Below, in pieces: positions 17,931-25,327 of a stretch of 64,000 bases of DNA. Position 1 is the stretch's first letter, and every line of letters begins with the position of its first letter. The notes beneath the pieces were generated by a model. It was not told the DNA's origin. It saw only the letters and a list, made by a program, of their open reading frames with translations, and searched no databases. The DNA comes from a bacterium. Lineage in GTDB: Bacteria > Hinthialibacterota > Hinthialibacteria > OLB16. Made by a program: the position numbers and the translations under genes. The stretch is from the NCBI GenBank assembly GCA_022072055.1, contig JAJVIK010000005.1:1-64000 (forward strand). Direction: 5' to 3'.

Positions 17931-19157
17931 ATGGGAATCGACATCAGTGCGGGGTTGCGCGCCCGCTTGGATGACGCCGAACAGAAGGCCCGCAAGCTCT
18001 ACGAGTCCGGCGATCCTCGGCGGGCGGCTGAAGAGTTTCGCCGCTGCGCGGTCCTCATGAAGGAGCTGGTCAAGTCCGCCTCCAGCGCCGAGGCCCAGAA
18101 GATGCGCTTGGAGAAAGCCCGTCAATACCTGGAGCTGGCCAAGGGCATCGAAACCGGCAGTCCGGTCGCGGTGACCGAGTCGGAGCGGCGGGACTGGCGG
18201 GCTCCCGCGCCGGTTGCCCGAAGATCGGAGCGCCCCGAACCCACGAACCGCGACGAGGAGGAGAGCGACTATGCCTCGGCGGCTCGCGAATTCATCCAAA
18301 GCGCCAATGTGTCCTGGGATGAAATCGGAGGTCTGGAGCAGACCAAACGTGAAATCCAGGCGGGCTACGCCATCGCCATGGCCTCAGTCCCCGATGGCGT
18401 CAAGTTGAAGCGGTCCAAGGGGCTGCTCTTTTTCGGTCCGCCGGGGACCGGAAAGACCCTGCTCGCGGCGGCCACCTCGAACGGGCTGGACGCGACCTTT
18501 TTTAATGTGAAGGTGAGCGGCCTGCTTTCGAAGTATTTCGGGGAATCCTCGAAGCTGGTCACGGCGTTGTTCGAGGAGGCGCGTCGTCGCGCGCCCTCGG
18601 TGGTGTTTATTGATGAAATCGATTCGCTCGCTCCCAAACGATCGGCGGGGACAAGCGGCGCCTCGAAGCGTGTGCTTTCCACGCTGCTTGCGGAAATGGA
18701 TGGTCTCGCCACGAAGAACGACGCGCGTTTTCTGCTCACCATAGGCGCGACCAACATCCCCTGGGCGATGGATGACGCCATCCTGTCCCGCTTTGGGAAA
18801 CTCATCCATGTGCCTCTCCCCGACTTGGCTACGCGGAGGAAGATTCTCGAGATTCATCTCACCAAGTCCGGCTATCGGTGCGAAATGGACCTGGATGACC
18901 TCTCGATGAGGTCGGAGGGTTATAGCGGGCGGGATATCGAGAAACTTTGCGCGGATGCGATCGAACAGATGTTGGCGGACGCGAATTCGGATCTTGTGAG
19001 TGATGCCGCCGAACGGGCCTCGGTCCTTCAGGAAAGGACCCTCAGGCTCCGGCCAATTACACGCAATGAAATGGAGCGCGCGCTTTCAAATATCAAGCCC
19101 AAGACCGGACCCGAAGTGGTTGCCAGGTACCGTGAATGGGCTCGGGAAAGGGACTGA
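17931..19157 (+). CDS. Vps4-like AAA ATPase with N-terminal MIT-like domain
   Basis: A 408-residue protein. Residues ~5-76 are a three-helix, Ala/Leu-rich, TPR-like unit (AEQKARKLYESGDPRRAAEE...KARQYLELAKGI) with the length and heptads of a microtubule-interacting-and-trafficking (MIT) domain. After a linker the AAA module begins at ~125 (VSWDEIGGLEQTK). Walker A GPPGTGKT is at 169-176, Walker B VVFIDEID near 224-231, sensor GATNIPWAMDDAILSRF follows, then GYSGRDIEKL and a C-terminal SNIKP...YREWARE helix. The NIPW...RF sensor and YSG-x-DI motifs are hallmarks of the meiotic clade (Vps4, katanin, spastin). Family role: pulling ESCRT-III subunits through a hexamer pore. The gene lies between the two ESCRT-III-like genes with 5-base and 1-base gaps, mirroring eukaryotic and archaeal (CdvC) partnerships. 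Confidence 0.85.
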   Translation: MGIDISAGLRARLDDAEQKARKLYESGDPRRAAEEFRRCAVLMKELVKSASSAEAQKMRLEKARQYLELAKGIETGSPVAVTESERRDWRAPAPVARRSERPEPTNRDEEESDYASAAREFIQSANVSWDEIGGLEQTKREIQAGYAIAMASVPDGVKLKRSKGLLFFGPPGTGKTLLAAATSNGLDATFFNVKVSGLLSKYFGESSKLVTALFEEARRRAPSVVFIDEIDSLAPKRSAGTSGASKRVLSTLLAEMDGLATKNDARFLLTIGATNIPWAMDDAILSRFGKLIHVPLPDLATRRKILEIHLTKSGYRCEMDLDDLSMRSEGYSGRDIEKLCADAIEQMLADANSDLVSDAAERASVLQERTLRLRPITRNEMERALSNIKPKTGPEVVARYREWARERD

Positions 19158-19158
19158 C

Positions 19159-19740
19159 ATGGGACTATTCAAATCCAAGGAAGAGCGCCGCATGGAGCGC
19201 GACCTCCAGGTCCGTAAGGGGCTGACCTCGATCCGTAAGCAAATCAAGGACTTGGAACGTTATGAGAAGGACTACATCGAGAAGGCGCGCCGCGCGAAGC
19301 GGATCAACGCCGCGGATCAACTGGAGTTTCTCAAGAAGGCCATCCGGAGGACCATCGGCCAGCGGATGCTGATGGAGCGCCAGCTGCTCGCCATCGAAAC
19401 AGCCGCCCAGATGAAAGGGCAGGCCGAGTCTTACTCTGCGTTCGCCAAGGCCATGACCGCTGTTTCGAAGTCGATCTCCGAGGTCTTCGGCTCCATGGAC
19501 TTCAGCCGAACGCAGAAGGATTTCGAGAAGGCCATGTCCCGGGCGGAAAACCTCGAACAGCGCATGGATATCTTTCTCGACACAAGCCTGAACACCATGT
19601 TCACCGAAGGCTCTTCGGTGGATGAGGGGATCATTTCGGACGATGAACTGAACGCGCTCCTCGAAGGCCAGGAGAAGCCGGTAACTCATCTGGATCCGCA
19701 GGTGGCGAGGGAACTGGAAGAGTTGGAGAAGCAATTGTGA
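19159..19740 (+). CDS. ESCRT-III-like protein B (CHMP/Vps24-like) with C-terminal MIM1-like helix
   Basis: A 193-residue protein whose ATG follows the ATPase stop by one base. It opens MGLFKSKEERR, closely resembling the MGLFG start of CHMP3/Vps24, then a basic helix (IRKQIKDLERYEKDYIEKARR) and a second long helix (LKKAIRRTIGQRMLMERQLLA). Middle phrases FAKAMTAVSKSISEVF and DFSRTQKDFEKAMSRAENLEQRM parallel the ESCRT-III segment where Met-rich helices 3-4 lie. The tail is acidic, and the last 15 residues (DPQVARELEELEKQL) fit the amphipathic MIT-interacting motif type 1 pattern, offset slightly from the strict consensus. This is the more convincing of the two ESCRT-III candidates. Role inferred: membrane-bound filament remodelled by the neighbouring ATPase. 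Confidence 0.65.
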   Translation: MGLFKSKEERRMERDLQVRKGLTSIRKQIKDLERYEKDYIEKARRAKRINAADQLEFLKKAIRRTIGQRMLMERQLLAIETAAQMKGQAESYSAFAKAMTAVSKSISEVFGSMDFSRTQKDFEKAMSRAENLEQRMDIFLDTSLNTMFTEGSSVDEGIISDDELNALLEGQEKPVTHLDPQVARELEELEKQL

Positions 19741-19755
19741 GCAGAGGTGGCTGAT

Positions 19756-21924
19756 ATGTCTGAAGACCGGGTAAAGCGGCTGCGGGAACTGTTTGTTGCG
19801 GGGGAAATCGAACTGGAAGAGTTCCAGGCGATGAAGGCCCAGTTCGAAGCGGGAGCGGCTGAGATCGCCACCCCCGGAGGCTTGATCTCCGATTCGGTCA
19901 TCAAGGGGAATGTCCAAGTCGGAGATAACATCACGATCCTGCCCAAGGAGGCGATCAAGCAGCAGGCCACGATGACGGGCGAGGTCTGCGGGATCTGCCA
20001 TCGCCCGATGGTCGGGGTGGACTGGTTCAAATGCCCGGACTGCAATCGCAAACTCCATCAGGAGCATCAGACCGGTTTGGGCGGACGTTGCTCGGAATGC
20101 GATCAGAAACAGCGCCTCGCCATCGGCGATGTCCGTGAGGGAGACAGCCTCGGAACCCGCTATCAGGTGAAACGGCGCCTGGGCGAAGGCGGCATGGGGC
20201 GTGTCTTTCTCGCTCTTGATAAGGATCTCGAGCGCGATGTGGCGCTGAAAGTCCTGCCGCGTGAGATCACGCCCAACACATCCGCCTTCGAGGATCTGCG
20301 CAAGGAGGCGCAGCTCGCCACGTCTCTCTCGCATCCGAATCTGTGCCGTCTGTATGACCTGTGCAATGAGAGCGGCATTCGCTTTTTGAAGATGGAGTAT
20401 GTGGACGGCGAGACGCTGGACGAGCGAATCGCCACGAGGAAACGCGAGGGCAAGACCTTCTCGGTTGAAGAAATCCTCACTCTGGCCACAGGGATCTGCA
20501 CCGGCCTGGATTACATCCACAGCCAGAAAGTTGTCCACCGAGACCTCAAGCCCGCCAACATCATGCTGACCAAAGCGGGCGCGGTGAAGATCATGGATTT
20601 CGGGATCTCGCAGGCGATTCGTGACACGATGAGCCGAGTGTCCAACAAGTCCACGACCGGAACGCTGATGTACATGTCGCCGGAGCAGCTCTTGGGGAAG
20701 AAGCTGGATGGCCGGAGTGATCTGTACGCGCTGGGGATTGTGCTCTTTGAACTGGCCGCCGGCCACACTCCCTTCCATACCGGGCCGATCTACGAGCAGC
20801 ATCTGAACGCGCCGGTCCCGGCGGAGGAGCTGCAACATCTCCCGGCGCCGTTGCGGGCCGCCATCCTGCAACTGCTCATGAAGGACGTGAACAACCGCCC
20901 CGCGACGGCCATGGAAGCGTTGAAGCTCTTGAAGTCAGAAACGGTTCAGGCTGGCGCGGCGAAGCCTGCCCAGGAAGCTCGGGAAGCGGCCTTCCAGGTG
21001 GCTGCGGCGGAAGAGGACCGGAAGGTGGATCAGTTACGCGACGCCATCCGATTGGCCATGGCGGATGGCTCCATCAGCGACAGCGAGAAGGCGAGGCTCA
21101 ACCAAATGTGGGAGTGGTTGGGAATTCCGCGAGAAGTTGCTTCGGCGCTGGCCCGTGAGGTGCACAAGGAGATGGGAATCTCTGTAAACACTCCGGCAGC
21201 GGCTTCTCCCAGTTCTCCAAGCACTGCCCGGCCCCAGGACGAAATCATCACCAATTCGATTGGGATGAAGCTGAAGCTGATCCAACCGGGCAGCTTTAGG
21301 ATGGGCTCCGAGAAAGGTGACAACGATGAAAGACCGGTTCACGAGGTCCGCATTACGAAACCATTCTATCTGGGAGTCTACCCGGTAACCCAAGACGAAT
21401 ATGAGGCTGTTATTGGAAACAATCCGTCCCATTTCAAAAGTTCGAGCCGGCCAGTTGAAAGTGTTTCCTGGGATGACGCGATTGATTATTGCCGCAAACT
21501 CTCCGCCAAGGAAGGCGTGCAATATCGGCTGCCCTCGGAGGCGGAATGGGAATACGCCTGCCGGGCGGGGAGTACCACTGAGTATTGCTGCGGGGATGGA
21601 GAATCGAGATTGGGCCAATTTGCTTGGTATTCGGGTAACAGTGGATATAAAACTCATCCTGTCGGACAGAAGCAACCCAATTCCTGGGGTTTGTATGACA
21701 TGCATGGAAACGTCTGGGAGTGGTGCCAGGACTGGTATCACGACAGTTATGTGGGCGCTCCGACAGACGGAAGCGCTTGGAAGTCCGAAGGAGGTCCCTA
21801 TCGGGTGATCCGTGGCGGTGACTGGGGCTACAGCGCCGGGTATTGCCGTTCGGCTGGCCGTGACTGGGACGGCCCGCATGGCAGGATCAACTTCATCGGT
21901 TTTCGCCTCGCCAGGACTATTTGA
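19756..21924 (+). CDS. SHOCT/RING-like/Ser-Thr kinase/TerB-like/FGE-like fusion (kinase 2)
   Basis: A 722-residue protein; ATG 19756 has GAGG 8 bases upstream. Residues ~2-30 match a SHOCT short helical module (RLRELFVAGEIELEEFQAMK). Residues 78-115 hold a RING-like C/H pattern: C78, C81, C93, C96, H101, H104, C112, C115. Kinase ~136-390: K165, HRD Asp263, DFG Asp281. Near residues 405-465 a helical unit (AIRLAMADGSISDSEKARLN) resembles TerB. The C-terminus (~495-722) is FGE-sulfatase/C-lectin-like (YRLPSEAEWEYACRAGS, GNVWEWCQDW, CRSAGR, GFRLA). There is no membrane helix, so the FGE-like part is probably cytoplasmic. It has one Cys where active FGEs have two, so a binding or sensing role is likelier. 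It lies 15 bases after ESCRT-III-like B. Confidence 0.85.
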   Translation: MSEDRVKRLRELFVAGEIELEEFQAMKAQFEAGAAEIATPGGLISDSVIKGNVQVGDNITILPKEAIKQQATMTGEVCGICHRPMVGVDWFKCPDCNRKLHQEHQTGLGGRCSECDQKQRLAIGDVREGDSLGTRYQVKRRLGEGGMGRVFLALDKDLERDVALKVLPREITPNTSAFEDLRKEAQLATSLSHPNLCRLYDLCNESGIRFLKMEYVDGETLDERIATRKREGKTFSVEEILTLATGICTGLDYIHSQKVVHRDLKPANIMLTKAGAVKIMDFGISQAIRDTMSRVSNKSTTGTLMYMSPEQLLGKKLDGRSDLYALGIVLFELAAGHTPFHTGPIYEQHLNAPVPAEELQHLPAPLRAAILQLLMKDVNNRPATAMEALKLLKSETVQAGAAKPAQEAREAAFQVAAAEEDRKVDQLRDAIRLAMADGSISDSEKARLNQMWEWLGIPREVASALAREVHKEMGISVNTPAAASPSSPSTARPQDEIITNSIGMKLKLIQPGSFRMGSEKGDNDERPVHEVRITKPFYLGVYPVTQDEYEAVIGNNPSHFKSSSRPVESVSWDDAIDYCRKLSAKEGVQYRLPSEAEWEYACRAGSTTEYCCGDGESRLGQFAWYSGNSGYKTHPVGQKQPNSWGLYDMHGNVWEWCQDWYHDSYVGAPTDGSAWKSEGGPYRVIRGGDWGYSAGYCRSAGRDWDGPHGRINFIGFRLARTI

Positions 21925-21932
21925 CTCTATGT

Positions 21933-22000
21933 ACTGTTATTCTATTCCCCTTTGCACTGGTTTCTTTTCCGTCCTTTGCGAGCGGAGCGAGCAAAAACGC
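21933..22000 (+). repeat. 3' flank repeat downstream of kinase 2
   Basis: Sequence after the stop, ending tttgcgagcggagcgagc then aaaaacgc, recurs after kinase 3 (27942-28013) with only moderate changes. TTTGC...GCAAA can pair around GA/GA mismatches and a GGA loop, giving a small hairpin. Noncoding conservation beyond both stop codons suggests a duplicated functional element. Confidence 0.6.
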
Positions 22001-22136
22001 GTTAGAAATGAGTCTGGGAGGTTCTGCAATGTCTGAAGAGCTGTCGGTTGTATCGGGACCAAGTCAGCATGGCCTTTGTTTAAAGTGATAAACACGGGTG
22101 GGGCAGGCCCTACCCGACACACAGAGGAGGCAATCA

Positions 22137-23723
22137 ATGTCGATCAATTGGCGGGTTTTCGGTGAAGACACATTCGCGGCGAAGTTGGATAAGGCGGAGT
22201 TTCCGGGGTTTTTCTCAAAGAAGATCACCCTCGGACCGAATGAAGGGGCGGTGGTCTACAAGGACGGCAAGGTCGATTCAGTCCTCACGGAGGGGACCTA
22301 CCACACCGCAAGCCTCTGGGAGAGGGTCAAGGGCTGGTTCGGGGCGCCCACCGAGGTTCAGGTGGTGAGCTTTCGGACCACGCCCTTTACCGGACATGTC
22401 TTTCTGGGGATCAACGAGACGGATAGCGACCGAACGATCAACCGCCAGGCGCTCACCCTCGATGGGGCCAAGCTGATCGCGGAATGCGAATACATCCTCT
22501 CCATCCCCACAACCCCATCAGCCAACCCGGATCGTCTGCTTGGGCAGCATGAGGCGATTGCGACCTGGAGCATCTGTGGGGAGGTCGGCAAACTCCTCTT
22601 TTCCAGAGTCCTGCAACCCAAGATGGCCGCGGTCCGTCTCGATGAGATTCGCGGGAACACGGAACTCATCGCCAAACTGGAAACAGAGGCGCGGATTGCG
22701 GTGGCTCAGCGCTATGCCGAATCGGGACTGCAACTCGACACCCTTCGGATCATCTGGGGGCTTTCCGATGAGGAGGCGGCCGCGCTCAAACAGCGGGAAC
22801 AGAAACTGGCCGAGGATGCCGCCGCCTTCGAGCACCAGCTCAAGCTCAATCAGGAGGAGCGCAATCTCGAACTCGCGCGAACCCGCCTTGTCAACGGGCA
22901 GGAATACAAAGTCCTCCAGGAGAAGGGCGAACAGGAACTCGCGCGCCTGCATCTGGAAGGCGCGATCGAACTTGACGCCCTCAAGCGCGGGCGCGCGATC
23001 GACGTGGCCGAGGTGGATGCCCAAATTCGGCGCATCCAACTCGAAATCGAGAAGCACGAGTCCAATGTCAAGCTCGAAATCCAGCGAGCCGAGCAGAATC
23101 AACGGCTGGATCTGCAAGAGCGCGAATCGAGGCGGCGGCTGGCGGAGGTCGAGGCGAAGCTGAAACTCGAGCAGGGCGAGATGGAGCAAATGGTCAACCT
23201 CCAGATCAAGATGAAGGCGGAGAAGCACCTCCGCGAGATCGAGGCCAAGCGGCTGGAAATCGACGCTGAATTCAACTCCATGCGCCAAATGACGGAGGAG
23301 CGCCTGGAGCAACGGCGCATGAAGCTCGATGAGACCAAGACGCGCATGGCCTCCATCGAAGGCATCATGAAAAACGCCCTTTCTGCCGGGGCGGTGACTC
23401 CGGACGTGATGAAGACCTTCCTCGAGCAGGCCACCGAGCAGGAATACGCCACCAGCTCCGATGAAATGGTCAAAGCGCGTTCCCAGGCAAACGCGGCCAA
23501 ACACAATGTGGAAACTTACCAGGCCGCGCAAGCGGCCGAGCGGGAACACCAGGTCAACATCACTCAACAAGCCGCCAATCTGATGCAGGCGGCCAAACAA
23601 CCGAGCGGCCCGACGATTGTCTCGGCCACGCCGGCTCAGCCCTCGGCCCTGGCCTGCCCGCATTGCGGCGCGCAGGTTAAGGCGCATTGGAAAGCCTGCC
23701 CGGAATGCGGGACAACCCTGTAA
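22137..23723 (+). CDS. SPFH/band-7-like coiled-coil protein with C-terminal zinc ribbon
   Basis: A 528-residue protein; ATG 22137 has a strong GAGGAGG site. Residues ~1-215 look like an SPFH (flotillin/prohibitin) domain: GPNEGAVVYKDGKVDSVLTEGTY, a central strand set, then LETEARIAVAQRYAESGLQL. Residues ~215-480 are a very long charged coiled coil (Glu/Gln/Arg/Lys-rich), as in flotillins. The last 22 residues form a zinc ribbon with C507, C510, C521, C524 (CPHCGAQ...CPECG). No transmembrane helix precedes the SPFH domain, so membrane association, if any, is peripheral. Family knowledge: SPFH proteins form large ring assemblies on membranes. A scaffold for the ESCRT-like machinery is inferred from the operon. 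Confidence 0.75.
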   Translation: MSINWRVFGEDTFAAKLDKAEFPGFFSKKITLGPNEGAVVYKDGKVDSVLTEGTYHTASLWERVKGWFGAPTEVQVVSFRTTPFTGHVFLGINETDSDRTINRQALTLDGAKLIAECEYILSIPTTPSANPDRLLGQHEAIATWSICGEVGKLLFSRVLQPKMAAVRLDEIRGNTELIAKLETEARIAVAQRYAESGLQLDTLRIIWGLSDEEAAALKQREQKLAEDAAAFEHQLKLNQEERNLELARTRLVNGQEYKVLQEKGEQELARLHLEGAIELDALKRGRAIDVAEVDAQIRRIQLEIEKHESNVKLEIQRAEQNQRLDLQERESRRRLAEVEAKLKLEQGEMEQMVNLQIKMKAEKHLREIEAKRLEIDAEFNSMRQMTEERLEQRRMKLDETKTRMASIEGIMKNALSAGAVTPDVMKTFLEQATEQEYATSSDEMVKARSQANAAKHNVETYQAAQAAEREHQVNITQQAANLMQAAKQPSGPTIVSATPAQPSALACPHCGAQVKAHWKACPECGTTL

Positions 23724-23743
23724 TCCACGAGAAGGAGAGCGCG

Positions 23744-24043
23744 ATGGGAACCGAAGGCGCCGCTCATCGGCTGGAAACCCTTTCCGGGTTTCCCAAGTCA
23801 TACATCACTCTCCTCAAGCCTCACTGGATCGAGACCGCGGAGCAATTCCTTTCGGTGTGCTCCACACAGGAAGGGACGCAGGGTGTTCGGCGGCTGCTTG
23901 AGATCGATCAGCGGCGACTTGCGGACATCATCAAACAGCTCCGGGATGTAGTGGGCCAAGAAGCCGCGGATCGCCTCTCCCGCCCTGTTCCGATTAGACC
24001 GCTGGGCCTCACGTTTGGCAAGAAAGGAGAGGAGAAACCATGA
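23744..24043 (+). CDS. Small helical protein resembling the N-terminus of the next protein
   Basis: A 99-residue protein; ATG 23744 has GAAGGAG upstream, and the stop overlaps the next start (ATGA). It is all-helical in character: LKPHWIETAEQFLSVC, VRRLLEIDQRRLADIIKQL. The same succession (L...WVESAEELLSL, DVLGISAENLTRF, VAGLIGEGRARDLQRV) forms the first ~80 residues of the peptidase encoded next. The unit resembles helix-hairpin-helix-like modules of the kind that end LGI. It may act as a stand-alone partner or chaperone of the peptidase. No known family is assigned. Confidence 0.55.
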   Translation: MGTEGAAHRLETLSGFPKSYITLLKPHWIETAEQFLSVCSTQEGTQGVRRLLEIDQRRLADIIKQLRDVVGQEAADRLSRPVPIRPLGLTFGKKGEEKP

Positions 24044-25311
24044 AGATCCCCGGGCATACTTCCCTCGATCGGATCTCATCCCTTTCCGTCGAAGACAAGC
24101 AGAGGCTTGCAGGATTGTGGGTCGAGAGCGCCGAAGAGCTCCTCTCCCTGGCCGCCGCTATCGATGATGCAAAGAGGCGCGATGTTCTCGGCATTTCAGC
24201 TGAAAACCTGACAAGGTTTCGAGGGACTGTCGCCGGCCTGATCGGTGAAGGGCGTGCGCGAGATCTCCAGCGAGTGACTGTGAAAAGGGCTTTAGGGTGT
24301 ATTCTTGACGATGAAACAACGTCAACCCTCAAGGCGGGAAACCCCTTAACACCCGAGCGGAAGAAGGCCCCGTTCGCCTTCGAAAAGGAACTTCCCGGCC
24401 AGGTCCGCCTGCTGCCAGGCTTGGGGCCGGTCAAAGACCAGGGCCAACGTGGCGCCTGTGTCGCCTTTGCCTCAGCAGCCCTGCGGGAATACCTGGAAGG
24501 CGGACAGGAACAGCTCTCGGAGCAATTCCTCTATTGGGCATGCAAGGAGCTTGATGGGGTTCCATCGGAGGGAACCACTCTGCACACGGCCATGGCGGCT
24601 CTGGCCGAGTACGGAGTCTGTCGGGCTCTGACATGGCCCTATAACCCCGTGCCTGATATGTGGAATGAAGGACAGGGCCCGCCGCCGATGTCAGCCCTTT
24701 CCGAGGCAAAGGAATATCAACTGCATGATTGCCGCCCTGTGGAATCGACCCTTGTTGATCATTACAAACACATGCTTGCCGGTGAGGATGGCCAGCCGGG
24801 CATGCCCGTGGTGTTTGGAATCCCTGTTTACCATGAATCCTTCTTCAATGCCGAAACTGAGAGAACCGGAAAGATTTTCGTCCCACTGCCCGGATTCAGT
24901 CTTATCGGCGGACATGCGATGTGCGCTGTCGGCTATGTCGATGATAAAGAAGTCCCCGGCGGCGGTTATTTCATAGTCCGGAACAGTTGGGGGCCTGATT
25001 GGGCCGCGGAAAACCCCGAGGCCCCGGGGCACGGCTTGCTCCCGTACGTCTATCTCGCTCAATTCGGGATCGAAGCCTTCACGGGTCCCACCTCCCACCA
25101 ACAGTTGACCGGGTCAGGGCCTCGAATCGCCGAGTCGCTGTCGGAGATATGCGCCGCCTGCGGCAAACCCTTCGTCACCGTGATTGATCGGATCGGAGTG
25201 TGTATGGAGGAAGGATGCGCGAAGGATATCTGCAACAATTGTTGGACTGTCAAGAAGGTTCATCGCTGTCGGGCGCACCAACGGAACCGCAAGGCAATTC
25301 ATAAGGACTGA
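24040..25311 (+). CDS. Papain-like (C1) cysteine peptidase with N-terminal helical module and C-terminal zinc finger
   Basis: A 423-residue protein without signal peptide, unusual because most C1 peptidases are exported or lysosomal. Residues 1-85 repeat the helical module of the upstream gene. The C1 core spans ~105-345: oxyanion Gln124 and nucleophile Cys130 (VKDQGQRGACVAFASA), His282 (GGHAMCAVGY), Asn305 (FIVRNSWG), so all catalytic residues are present. Residues 361-403 carry the finger C361, C364, C378, C383, C388, C391, C400, H403, nearly identical in spacing and wording (C-x-EEGC, IC-x-x-CW) to that of the HTH protein at 16045. A regulated cytoplasmic protease acting on a component or client of the locus is inferred. 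Confidence 0.8.
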   Translation: MKIPGHTSLDRISSLSVEDKQRLAGLWVESAEELLSLAAAIDDAKRRDVLGISAENLTRFRGTVAGLIGEGRARDLQRVTVKRALGCILDDETTSTLKAGNPLTPERKKAPFAFEKELPGQVRLLPGLGPVKDQGQRGACVAFASAALREYLEGGQEQLSEQFLYWACKELDGVPSEGTTLHTAMAALAEYGVCRALTWPYNPVPDMWNEGQGPPPMSALSEAKEYQLHDCRPVESTLVDHYKHMLAGEDGQPGMPVVFGIPVYHESFFNAETERTGKIFVPLPGFSLIGGHAMCAVGYVDDKEVPGGGYFIVRNSWGPDWAAENPEAPGHGLLPYVYLAQFGIEAFTGPTSHQQLTGSGPRIAESLSEICAACGKPFVTVIDRIGVCMEEGCAKDICNNCWTVKKVHRCRAHQRNRKAIHKD

Positions 25312-25327
25312 AAGGAAGCGTGCTCCC

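Noticed and set aside
19165-20871. 568-codon open frame on the minus strand opposite ESCRT-III-like B and kinase 2
   Set aside because: It is antisense to two genes with clear motifs, in high-GC DNA where such shadows are common; no domain or ribosome-binding site was recognised.
21925-22136. DGR template repeat or reverse transcriptase close to kinase 2 or 3
   Set aside because: No reverse transcriptase motif (such as YxDD in a suitable protein) and no second near-copy of the 126-base segment with A-rich codons was found in the window.
22518-23801. 427-codon minus-strand frame opposite the SPFH gene
   Set aside because: Leu/Asp/His-rich antisense image of the charged coiled coil; no independent evidence of coding.
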